From an uncultured Pseudomonadota bacterium (GTDB taxonomy: Bacteria > Pseudomonadota > Gammaproteobacteria > Burkholderiales > Rhodocyclaceae), in the NCBI GenBank assembly GCA_903939665.1, contig CAJAHZ010000249.1, forward strand, positions 1 through 10,375: a stretch of 10,375 bases of DNA. Direction: 5' to 3'. The translations under genes were made by a program, and so were the position numbers. Shown one piece after another: positions 1-6,697 of this stretch. Within the stretch, counting starts at the first letter, position 1; each line of letters starts with the position of its first letter. A model generated the notes under the pieces. The model was not told the origin of the DNA and made no database searches. It worked only from the letters and a program-made list of their open reading frames with translations.

Positions 1-539
1 AGACGCCACGAACCGAGTGGCAACTTCTCGCTGCCCGAAGCGATCAGCGCGCGGGTCATGGCGGCGGGGTTCATCAAACCGACGCCGCCAGCCGCCAGCT
101 TGTACAACAGCACGGGCTGCTCAAAGAGACGGGTGAGTTGGGACAAGCGTTCGTTGCTGCCAACCGGACGCGGGCCGCAAATCCAAAGCGCGACGGTATC
201 GCCACCGGCAAAAAAGAAATCGACCCGCCCGGAAAAATGCGTCTCGCTGACTTCCGCCGGTGGCGTAACACCCCCCTCAGGAATCTGCGTCAGGCGGCTA
301 TCGCCAAGCTGCGGGAGATAAGCGGCAAGGTCCCGTTGCGTCTCGATTTCGATCCGGGTGATCGAGGCGGGGGAAAAAATCTCCGTTTCCTGCGCCGAGC
401 CAACGATCAAGGTTCGTGCAGAAAACAACTGACCCGAGCGCCGCAGGCTCTCAAGAATTTCCTGAATGCCGGCCTCATCCGCCTGAGTGAAGCGCCGTGT
501 ACGATTGGCAGTGGTCACGATGGTAACGGCAATCGACAT
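1..539 (-). CDS. Unrecognised protein, C-terminus cut by window edge
   Basis: Reading leftwards from an ATG at 539-537, the frame stays open for 179 codons to the left edge, so the C-terminus is missing. A strong GAGGAG ribosome site (551-546) lies 6 bases upstream of the ATG. The protein begins MSIAVTIVTTANRTRRF. It has no signal peptide or membrane segment and looks soluble, with mixed alpha/beta character; an example is the stretch VDFFFAGGDTVALWICGPRP. I do not recognise the family and assign no function. It lies 57 bases downstream of the MaoC hydratase gene on the same strand, so it is probably the fifth gene of that operon. The opposite strand is also open here, but that frame runs through two well-supported genes and is taken as a shadow. 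Confidence 0.75.
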   Translation of the reverse strand, partial: MSIAVTIVTTANRTRRFTQADEAGIQEILESLRRSGQLFSARTLIVGSAQETEIFSPASITRIEIETQRDLAAYLPQLGDSRLTQIPEGGVTPPAEVSETHFSGRVDFFFAGGDTVALWICGPRPVGSNERLSQLTRLFEQPVLLYKLAAGGVGLMNPAAMTRALIASGSEKLPLGSWR

Positions 540-596
540 GATTTTCTCCTCAGGAAAACGGTTAAAAAAATCTCTACAGAAAAATTGAGGAAGATT

Positions 597-1043
597 TCAC
601 GCGCTTACGCCTTCGGCTTTTTGCGTCGTGCAGTACATTACCGACTCGCCAGTGATGACCTCCTCGCCGCTCACCGAACACACCGCATCAAGGATGCAGC
701 GCCGTTTGTCGATCAGGATTTCGCGTACCGTGACGGTTGCCGTGACCGTATCGCCGATGCGCACCGGCGCCCGGAAGCGCATCGCCTGGCTCATGTAGAC
801 CGCACCCGGCCCGGGCAACTTGTTGGCCAGCACGGCCGAGATAAAACTGGCCGACAGCATGCCTTGCGCAATGCGACCACCGAACTGCGTTGTCTTCGCC
901 CATTCCTCGTTGAGATGCACGGGATTGGCATCCATTGAAATGCCGGCAAACAGAACGACATCGGCTTCAGTGACCGTTTTGGCAAGACTGGCACTCATGC
1001 CGGGTTGCAGGTCTTCGATGTTGTAGCCGCCAAGGGAATTCAT
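597..1043 (-). CDS. MaoC-family (R)-specific enoyl-CoA hydratase
   Basis: A 148-residue single hot-dog domain. It carries the hydratase-2 signature with MDANPVH, whose Asp38 and His43 (numbered from the ATG at 1043) are the expected catalytic pair. These are followed by GGRIAQGMLSASFIS and PGPGAVYMSQAMRFRAPVRIGD. In this family these proteins hydrate trans-2-enoyl-CoA to (R)-3-hydroxyacyl-CoA, a PHA precursor (as in PhaJ), or catalyse the reverse. From memory it most resembles the N-terminal domain of fused MaoC-phosphate acetyltransferase proteins. A separate phosphotransacetylase gene lies in the divergent operon at 6698-7642. A GTG at 1049 is in frame, but the GGAGA at 1054-1050 nearly abuts it and sits 6 bases from the ATG at 1043, so the ATG is preferred. 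The gene follows the HlyD-like gene by 23 bases. True substrate chain length is unknown. Confidence 0.9.
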   Translation of the reverse strand: MNSLGGYNIEDLQPGMSASLAKTVTEADVVLFAGISMDANPVHLNEEWAKTTQFGGRIAQGMLSASFISAVLANKLPGPGAVYMSQAMRFRAPVRIGDTVTATVTVREILIDKRRCILDAVCSVSGEEVITGESVMYCTTQKAEGVSA

Positions 1044-1049
1044 GAGCAC

Positions 1050-1054
1050 TCTCC
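1050..1054 (-). promoter_or_regulatory. Ribosome binding site fixing the MaoC start
   Basis: GGAGA on the minus strand, 6 bases upstream of the ATG at 1043. It almost touches the in-frame GTG at 1049, which argues against that codon as the start. Confidence 0.6.
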
Positions 1055-1066
1055 GTTAACAGGACT

Positions 1067-2071
1067 TCAAAGCGCCTTCAGATAAGACTCGCACGCAGCG
1101 AAGCGCAGCAAGGCGCCGATAACGAGATCAAGGAAGCCCAAAATGTGCACCGGCTTTTCAGCCGAGATCCAGGCTTTCCCGGTTGCGCCGATCGGAATAT
1201 GGACGCCCGGCGGATCGTCGAATTCGAGAATGACGGTCCGACCGATCGCGTGACTGCCCTGCACTACATGCTGGGCGACACTCTGCGGAACAGGCAAGAG
1301 GTTACCCTGCGCCTCCCCGGTCGATTCTGTAATGCTGTGCACCCGTGCCCGAAATATTTTCCCCGGATAGGCATCGACAAAAAATTCGGCGAATGCGTGC
1401 GGCTTGATGTACTCATAAACCTGATCCGGAATGCGCAACTGGATGAATTTTTTCGTGGTGAACATGTGGATCGCCGCTGGGCGTGATTCCCCGAAGTACT
1501 GCCCTTCGGACGAGTACTGCACGGCCACCTGCCCGTCGACCGGTGCGACGACCAGCGCGCGATCGATCTTCCACTGCAGATCCGCGATATCCTGGTCAGC
1601 CTTGATCACCAGATCCCGCTGCGTTTGCACTTCAGCAAGCTTGGCATCGTATTCCGATTGCGGGATGACCTCGCCGCGCAGTTTCGCCAACCGCTTCAGG
1701 TCGTTCTCCAGTTTGCTCAGCTGCGTCTGCAGGCGCGACGTTTCCGCTCGCTTGGCCTCCATCTGGATTTCATAGCGATCGGTCTTGAAATGATAGACCG
1801 GATCGCCTGCCTTCAGCTTCTGGTTATGTGTGACAAAGATCTTGTCAATTTCACCGCCTGCCGGGGTATTCAGAATGATATGCGGCGCTTCGACCGTCGT
1901 CGATGCCGTCAGGTCGAGGAAAGCCAGGAAGCGGGTAAAGGTCAAAATCATGAAGAGCAGGAAGACCGCGCCGCAACCCATGGCGACCAGATTGCCCAGC
2001 GTGCGCTTGACGACACCAAACTTCAGCAGCAACCAGCAGACCAGCACATACGGTACGAGTAGGATTTTCAT
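1067..2071 (-). CDS. HlyD-family membrane fusion protein, YibH-like
   Basis: A 334-residue periplasmic adaptor. Two hydrophobic stretches at about residues 1-16 and 28-50 anchor it in the inner membrane. A lipoyl-like half-motif around 60-100 (VEAPHIILNTPAGGEIDKI) is followed by a charged coiled-coil hairpin at about 100-170. The second lipoyl half with APVDGQV is at 176-182, and beta-barrel segments reach to about 305. The C-terminal tail, hydrophobic around 312-325, and the N-terminal pattern resemble E. coli YibH as I remember it. Known HlyD/EmrA-type proteins link an inner-membrane transporter to a TolC-like channel, and the NodT-type channel upstream fits that role. Its ATG overlaps the stop of the DUF3302-like gene by 4 bases, which indicates translational coupling. 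No transporter gene is visible nearby, so the substrate cannot be named. Confidence 0.88.
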   Translation of the reverse strand: MKILLVPYVLVCWLLLKFGVVKRTLGNLVAMGCGAVFLLFMILTFTRFLAFLDLTASTTVEAPHIILNTPAGGEIDKIFVTHNQKLKAGDPVYHFKTDRYEIQMEAKRAETSRLQTQLSKLENDLKRLAKLRGEVIPQSEYDAKLAEVQTQRDLVIKADQDIADLQWKIDRALVVAPVDGQVAVQYSSEGQYFGESRPAAIHMFTTKKFIQLRIPDQVYEYIKPHAFAEFFVDAYPGKIFRARVHSITESTGEAQGNLLPVPQSVAQHVVQGSHAIGRTVILEFDDPPGVHIPIGATGKAWISAEKPVHILGFLDLVIGALLRFAACESYLKAL

Positions 2072-2550
2072 GCTTTTGCGCCCCCGCTTGCCGTAGACTT
2101 ATCCACAACCATCAAGCCGGCTTCAATTGGCCCGGTGGCTTTGTTCCGCTCGACCGCCCCTGCCGCTTCAGCAACGCCTGATTGCGCTGCGTCATCTTCA
2201 TCCTGGGGTGTTCGCGAACGACGCAGAACGCGCACAAACCAGTCCTCGGTCGCATTCCAGTCAACAAAAGCGAGGAACAGCGCCACCGCCCATACCCAGT
2301 GCAAGAACAGCCCCAGAAGGGTCAATGCGCTGACAAGATCGGCCTGCCGCATTCTCTTTTGGTCGGCTTTATGCTTGGGAATTTCGTGCAGGTGCCAGCC
2401 CACCATCAAGCCCGCCACAAGGATGGCGAGGAGGAATGGCAACAGGATATAGAGCAGCCAGTCGGCATCGAGAATCGTCCGATAAATACCGAACGGTTCG
2501 TTGATAAAATAACCTTCCGGCTTCGGGTCGGCGTACACATGGAACAGCAT
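2068..2550 (-). CDS. Small inner-membrane protein, DUF3302/YibI-like
   Basis: A 160-residue protein with two predicted transmembrane segments at about residues 31-52 and 73-96. They are joined by a charged loop, HLHEIPKHKADQKRMRQAD. The loop and second segment (HEIP...LHWVWAVALF) match the layout of E. coli YibI (DUF3302) as I remember it. Both E. coli yibI and this gene sit directly beside a YibH-type HlyD protein, which supports the call. The N-terminal 30 residues and the Ala/Glu/Lys-rich tail after residue 110 look poorly conserved and probably disordered. Its start overlaps the stop of the outer-membrane channel gene by one base, and its stop overlaps the HlyD-like gene by four. A strong GGGAGGAGG ribosome site lies at 2565-2557. 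The function of DUF3302 is not known to me; assembly or stabilisation of the adaptor is an inference. Confidence 0.72.
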   Translation of the reverse strand: MLFHVYADPKPEGYFINEPFGIYRTILDADWLLYILLPFLLAILVAGLMVGWHLHEIPKHKADQKRMRQADLVSALTLLGLFLHWVWAVALFLAFVDWNATEDWFVRVLRRSRTPQDEDDAAQSGVAEAAGAVERNKATGPIEAGLMVVDKSTASGGAKA

Positions 2551-3920
2551 CAGAATCCTCCTCCCAGCGCTTTGAAATACTGGCTGCGCGCAGTCAACTG
2601 GCTGAGGCGGGCATCCGCCAGAGACAACTCCGCGTTCAGCACCTTGACGGTCTCCGCGAGCACTTCGAATTTGCTTGAGCGACCGGCGTCGTAACTTTTC
2701 TCGCTCAGCACCATCGACTGCTTGCGTGTTTTCACTTCGTCCTCGACCGACTTGACCTCGCGATCGCTCGTATCGAGAAGCACCAGTGCTTCATAGGCAT
2801 CGCGAAAAGCGACCGAAACCGTGTATTGATAGTGGGCCAGCGCCTTCTGCTTCCTTGCCTCGGCGCCATCCACCTTGGATTGCACCAGGCCGGCATCGAA
2901 GATCGGGCCGGTGAGCCCGGCGCTGGCATCCCAGAACAAAGGCATTCCGGAAATCACCTTTGACGTGGAGACGATAAATCCGGCCAGCAGCGACAGAGTC
3001 AGGCGCGGATAATTCTCGGCCCGCGCGCTGTTGACGTCGGCATGTGCAGCAACCAGCAACAACTCAGCCGACGCGACATCCGGGCGACGCAGCAGCAGAA
3101 TCGGATCGACTTCCTTCGGCGTATCGGGCACCTGCAAATCCGCGCCACGCTGCAGGGTCTGCGCCATTGCCCGCGGACTGCGCCCGACGAGCAACTGCAG
3201 CGCCAGTTCGGTTTTAGCTACGGCCGCTTCAATGGACGGGATACGGGCTTCGGTCGCGGCGAACTCTGCCAGACTCTGTCGATAGGCGAGTTCGGTTCCC
3301 ACATCCGCCTTCCAGCGGCGGTACTCCAGATTGGACACGGTCTTCAGATTAACGGCAGCATCCCGGGTGATGCCCAGCTTGGCATCGAGCACACGGAGCT
3401 GGAACCAGGTTTCTGCCACCACGCTTGAGATCGACAGGCTTGTCGCATTGCGTGTGTGCTCGGAAGCCGCATAGCGGGCAAGTGCCGCATCGTTCGTCTG
3501 CCTGATGCGATCCCACAGATCGATTTCCCAACTGACGCCGGCACCGATCGATCCTGTCGACGTGATCTTCTCAAAATCCCCGGCCTGTCCAAAGGTCAAT
3601 TGCCGCTTTGTCGAGCCGAGCTTGGCGGCGCCGTCGACGCGAGGAAAAAGCAATGCGCGGGCCGATTTGGCGTTGGCCAGCGCTTCGTCTACAGCGGCCG
3701 CCGCCTTGGCGAGATCCTTGTTGTTTTCCAACGCCTCCGCAACCAGCCGATCAAGAACGGGGTCGCCAAAAACCTTCCACCATTGGCGATCCAGCGACAG
3801 GGGTTTGATGGGTGCTGCCGGCACCTCGATCTGTGGCTTCTCATACTCCGGCCACATGGTCGAGCAGGCAGTGGTGCCAAGCGCGACCAGCAGAAGAAGT
3901 AGACGAAGGTTAAGACTCAT
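2550..3920 (-). CDS. NodT-family outer-membrane efflux lipoprotein
   Basis: A 456-residue TolC-like outer-membrane factor. The N-terminus is a signal peptide rich in Leu, ending in a lipobox-like LGTTACS with Cys19 as the probable lipidation site. The -3 residue is Thr rather than the usual Leu. Two repeated outer-membrane-efflux halves follow. The first starts near QWWKVFGDPVLDRLVAEALENN (about 46-67). The second contains the typical LLRRPDVASAELLLVAAHADVNSARAENYPRL near 276-307. Length is normal for the NodT group. These channels form trimers spanning outer membrane and periplasm, and dock with adaptor proteins such as the HlyD-like product encoded two genes downstream. It is the first gene of the minus-strand operon. 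The ribosome site before its ATG is weak (AGG about 9 bases upstream). The exported substrate cannot be read from the sequence. Confidence 0.92.
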   Translation of the reverse strand: MSLNLRLLLLLVALGTTACSTMWPEYEKPQIEVPAAPIKPLSLDRQWWKVFGDPVLDRLVAEALENNKDLAKAAAAVDEALANAKSARALLFPRVDGAAKLGSTKRQLTFGQAGDFEKITSTGSIGAGVSWEIDLWDRIRQTNDAALARYAASEHTRNATSLSISSVVAETWFQLRVLDAKLGITRDAAVNLKTVSNLEYRRWKADVGTELAYRQSLAEFAATEARIPSIEAAVAKTELALQLLVGRSPRAMAQTLQRGADLQVPDTPKEVDPILLLRRPDVASAELLLVAAHADVNSARAENYPRLTLSLLAGFIVSTSKVISGMPLFWDASAGLTGPIFDAGLVQSKVDGAEARKQKALAHYQYTVSVAFRDAYEALVLLDTSDREVKSVEDEVKTRKQSMVLSEKSYDAGRSSKFEVLAETVKVLNAELSLADARLSQLTARSQYFKALGGGF

Positions 3921-4036
3921 GATGCTGGCCTATTGGGAATGCACCTGGAACGCCGGGCGCTTATCAGTTCTTCATTGGCGGAAATATCGTTTTCAATCGT
4001 AGGTATCCCGGCGCGCATCAGACTTCTGCCGGCGCC

Positions 4037-4071
4037 TTTCAGTCACTTCCTTTTTTTGGAAGCGGCTGAAA
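4037..4071. other. Small hairpin near the NodT-gene leader
   Basis: TTTCAG (4037-4042) pairs with CTGAAA (4066-4071), and inside it CTTCC (4046-4050) pairs with GGAAG (4058-4062). The internal loop is a symmetric 3 by 3 and the apex is seven T. It could form in the 5' leader of the minus-strand operon. No U tract follows on either strand, so it is not a standard terminator. The role is unknown. Confidence 0.35.
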
Positions 4072-4100
4072 ACAAAGTGGTTCAAATTTACCGTCTTCCC

Positions 4101-4251
4101 TATGACGTAGCTATACCGGGGGTGGCGTATTTCAAGTACCCGCTTCAGGGTAAATCCCAACTCGTGCCAACCTGTACCACGCGCTTATCAGGCCGGATTT
4201 ACCGTAAATACGGTAATTGAAATACGCCACTGCGGGTATAGCTCTGTCATA
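4101..4251. repeat. Long imperfect palindrome, MITE-like element
   Basis: The arms 4101-4134 and 4218-4251 are inverted copies that match at 29 of 34 positions. The outermost dinucleotide is TA at both ends, as expected if TA were a duplicated target site of an IS630/Tc1-type transposase. A second paired block lies inside: GGTAAATCC at 4149-4157 and GGATTTACC at 4195-4203. The 14-base spacers on each side are equal in length and still match at about 8 of 14. So the element is one continuous degraded palindrome about a centre near 4176, with an unpaired core of about 37 bases. It encodes no protein. A non-autonomous miniature inverted-repeat element is the most likely explanation. A large RNA hairpin or insulator between the divergent operons is the alternative. 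Confidence 0.7.
4199..4216. promoter_or_regulatory. Operator-like palindrome TTACCGTA-AA-TACGGTAA
   Basis: Perfect 8-base inverted half-sites separated by AA, inside the right half of the 151-base palindrome. The half-site core ATTTACCGT also occurs alone at 4086-4094, just outside the element. Symmetry and location between divergent operons fit a dimeric regulator site, but no regulator gene is in the window. It could simply be part of the mobile-element structure. Confidence 0.35.
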
Positions 4252-4411
4252 TCGCAATCGTTAGATTACAAGAACGCTCCTTGCCGGCACTTTTTGAAAA
4301 TAATCTGCCGAAAAGACAAGTAAATCGATGCAGGCGTGCCGTGCGCTTTCCATGGGTGAGAGCGCTATGGCTGCTCAATGAATGCAGCACCGAGTCAGCG
4401 AACCGAAACTT

Positions 4412-4416
4412 AAGGA
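4412..4416 (+). promoter_or_regulatory. Ribosome binding site for the DUF3141 gene
   Basis: AAGGA lies 7 bases before the ATG at 4424 and 4 bases before the ATG at 4421. The farther upstream in-frame ATG at 4382 has no comparable site, so the start is placed at 4424 (4421 is also possible). Confidence 0.55.
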
Positions 4417-4423
4417 AATCATG

Positions 4424-6673
4424 ATGCCCAGGACATTGAACAAAAACACGAGTGGCTTGCCCGTCAACCGGATGCCGTTTGCGCTGTCAGAGATGGCCGG
4501 CGGAATGAATGCGGCCCTGCAGCCTTGGGGAGCCGCTGGCGAATACATGATCGATGCCATGCAACGCACCGTTCTTTTCTGGGACGTATTGCGCAGACGC
4601 AGCCAGCAGTACTACTCGCAGAAGGAGAAGGCCATTCCGCACGTCCTGCGGTTCGGTGTCGAGCCCGTGATGGACGGTCGCACGCTTGAACGACCGGTCA
4701 ACTACTTGCTGGTGCGCGTCAAGCCGCCCGAAGAGATGGTCATCGACCTGAAAAAACGTCCTTTCGTGGTGGTCGATCCACGCGCCGGGCACGGGCCGGG
4801 GATCGGCGGCTTCAAGGCCGACAGCGAACTCGGCGTCGCCATGCGCGCAGGCCATCCCTGCTATTTCGTCGGCTTCACCCCCCATCCGATGCCCGGCCAG
4901 ACCATCGAAGACATCATGGCCGCCGAGGCGCTGTTCATGGAAAAAGTCATCGAGCTGCACCCCGATGCCGAGGGAAAACCCTGCGTCATCGGCAATTGTC
5001 AGGCGGGCTGGGCGGTGATGCTGGTTGCCGCAGTTCGGCCTGAACTGTTCGGCCCGATCATCATCGCCGGCTCCCCCCTATCTTACTGGGCCGGCGAGGA
5101 AGGACAGAACCCGATGCGCTATACCGGCGGCCTGGCGGGCGGCAGCTGGCTAACCGCGCTCACCAGCGACCTCGCCAACGGAAAATTTGACGGCGGCAAT
5201 CTGGTCGAAAACTTTGAAAATCTCAATCCGGCCAACACCTTGTGGACCAAGAATTACACGCTCTGGGCGAAGGCGGATACCGAAGGCGAACGTTTCCTTG
5301 AGTTCGAAAAATGGTGGGGGGGGCACGTTCATCTCAACGGTGAGGAAATCCAGTGGATCGTTGATGAGCTATTTGTCGGCAACCGGCTATCCACCGCCCG
5401 GATCATCACCCGTGAGGGCGTCAGGATCGACATGCGCAACATTCGCTCGCCGATTATCTGTTTCTGCTCCAAGGGCGACAACATTACGCCGCCGCCACAG
5501 GCACTGGGCTGGATCGTCGATCTCTATGCCAAGGATGACGATATCCGCGCCTGCGGCCAGACCATCGTCTATGCCATTCACGAAGACATCGGCCACCTCG
5601 GCATTTTTGTTTCGGGCGGGGTCGCCAAGAAAGAGCATCAGGAATTCGCGTCAAATATCGACCTGATCGACGTGCTGCCGCCCGGCCTTTACGAGGCGGT
5701 ACTAACCCCCAAAACAAGCGACGTGGTCAATCCGGATCTGGTTGGCGGCGAGTGGATCGCGCGCTTCGAACCACGCACGCTGGACGACGTCCGGGCCATC
5801 GTCCGTCCCGATCCCGAAAACGAACGCCGCTTCGCAACGGTGCAGCGGATTTCTGAAATCAACCTCGGTTTGTATCGCACCTTCCTCCAGCCCATGATCC
5901 AGGCATCGGTCAATGAACAGACCACCGAATGGCGGAACAAGCTCAATCTCTCCGAACTGCCCTTTGCGCTATTTTCGGAACGCAACCCGCTCATGCGCGA
6001 GGTCGCCGAGATGGCTAAACAGGTACGCCAGAACCGGCAGCCGGCCTCGCCCGATAACCCGCTTCTCAAGTGGCAGGGCATGATCTCGGACGGGATCATT
6101 GCGGCCCTTGACGGCTACCGCGATCTACGCGACAGCCACATGGAAAAACTATTTCTGACGCTTTACAGCTCGCCTTTGCTGCAGGCCATGGTCGGGCTGC
6201 GTGCCTCGGACGCACCCCCGCGCGGACTACCCGGGATCGAACCGGAGCGCCTCGAATTTATCCAGCGACGGATCGCCGAACTTAAAGCCCGTATTGGCGA
6301 GGGTGGCGCTCGCGAAGCGGCGGTCCGCGCGCTGGTCTATATCGGCATGGCCGGGCCGGGCGTCGATGAGCGCGCGTTCAACGAACTGCGCCGGATGCGT
6401 GCAGCGCAAGGCGGTATGACGTTACAGGACTTCAAGCAGACCCTGCGCGAACAATTCTTTAGCCTCATGCTCGACTGCGACGGGGCGCTTGCTGCGATCC
6501 CGAAAATGCTGCAAACCAGCCCTGCTGAAGGCGCACGCCTTCTGGAGATCCTCCGCCGAACTGTAAACGCCACCGACAGCATGAAAGAAGAAAGATTAAA
6601 GCGACTGGCGCGCATTGAAAAACTGTTTGGCGGCGTCGGGCAAGACGAACGCGCCCTCCTCCAGGCCAGTTGA
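4424..6673 (+). CDS. DUF3141 protein, PHA synthase-like alpha/beta hydrolase
   Basis: A 749-residue protein of the DUF3141 family, often annotated as 3-hydroxyalkanoate synthetase-like. An alpha/beta-hydrolase core spans about residues 80-420, followed by a long, mostly helical C-terminal region of about 330 residues. The nucleophile elbow reads IGNCQAGW with Cys192, matching the G-x-C-x-x-G lipase-like box of PhaC synthases. KGDNITPP (Asp352) and IGHLGIF (His391) sit where the other triad members belong. In PhaC enzymes the Cys carries the growing (R)-3-hydroxyacyl chain from CoA; whether DUF3141 proteins polymerise, thiolyse or hydrolyse is not known to me. It has no signal peptide and is probably cytosolic. 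It heads an operon with phosphotransacetylase 24 bases downstream. Two ATGs (4421, 4424) follow AAGGA, and the one at 4424 is best spaced. A G8 tract lies at 5316-5323. Confidence 0.88.
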   Translation: MPRTLNKNTSGLPVNRMPFALSEMAGGMNAALQPWGAAGEYMIDAMQRTVLFWDVLRRRSQQYYSQKEKAIPHVLRFGVEPVMDGRTLERPVNYLLVRVKPPEEMVIDLKKRPFVVVDPRAGHGPGIGGFKADSELGVAMRAGHPCYFVGFTPHPMPGQTIEDIMAAEALFMEKVIELHPDAEGKPCVIGNCQAGWAVMLVAAVRPELFGPIIIAGSPLSYWAGEEGQNPMRYTGGLAGGSWLTALTSDLANGKFDGGNLVENFENLNPANTLWTKNYTLWAKADTEGERFLEFEKWWGGHVHLNGEEIQWIVDELFVGNRLSTARIITREGVRIDMRNIRSPIICFCSKGDNITPPPQALGWIVDLYAKDDDIRACGQTIVYAIHEDIGHLGIFVSGGVAKKEHQEFASNIDLIDVLPPGLYEAVLTPKTSDVVNPDLVGGEWIARFEPRTLDDVRAIVRPDPENERRFATVQRISEINLGLYRTFLQPMIQASVNEQTTEWRNKLNLSELPFALFSERNPLMREVAEMAKQVRQNRQPASPDNPLLKWQGMISDGIIAALDGYRDLRDSHMEKLFLTLYSSPLLQAMVGLRASDAPPRGLPGIEPERLEFIQRRIAELKARIGEGGAREAAVRALVYIGMAGPGVDERAFNELRRMRAAQGGMTLQDFKQTLREQFFSLMLDCDGALAAIPKMLQTSPAEGARLLEILRRTVNATDSMKEERLKRLARIEKLFGGVGQDERALLQAS

Positions 6674-6697
6674 TCGGCATCGACAAGAGAGAAAATC

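Larger units (their letters stand above)
3921..4423. other. Divergent intergenic region, about 500 bases
   Basis: This stretch separates the start of the minus-strand operon from the start of the plus-strand operon, so both promoters should lie in it. It contains a hairpin at 4037-4071, a 151-base imperfect palindrome at 4101-4251, and an AT-richer stretch at about 4290-4325 just upstream of the DUF3141 gene. I could not find a convincing sigma-70 -35/-10 pair or sigma-54 box on either strand. TTGAAA at 4294-4299 has only a poor -10 partner. Short frames crossing it lack recognisable protein features. Confidence 0.7.

Noticed and set aside
138..938. Long plus-strand open frame of 266 codons
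   Set aside because: It runs antisense across two minus-strand genes with good starts. Its translation is Arg/His-rich without domain features, as expected for a shadow frame in GC-rich DNA.
3957..3967. 11-base direct repeat GCGCTTATCAG, also at 4181-4191
   Set aside because: Only two copies, no extended similarity and no target-site arrangement. Too short to interpret.
4155..4175. Possible sigma-54 promoter on the minus strand (TTGGCACG)
   Set aside because: The -24 half looks good, but at the required spacing the -12 half reads GGGA instead of TTGC.
3933..4220. 95-codon plus-strand frame in the intergenic region
   Set aside because: It passes through half of the palindromic element, has no clear ribosome site, and its product has no recognisable features.
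4328..4381. 17-codon leader frame (MQACRALSMGESAMAAQ) ending next to the ATG at 4382
   Set aside because: No ribosome site, and the real DUF3141 start is probably at 4421/4424, so coupling is unlikely. A leader peptide cannot be supported from this sequence alone.
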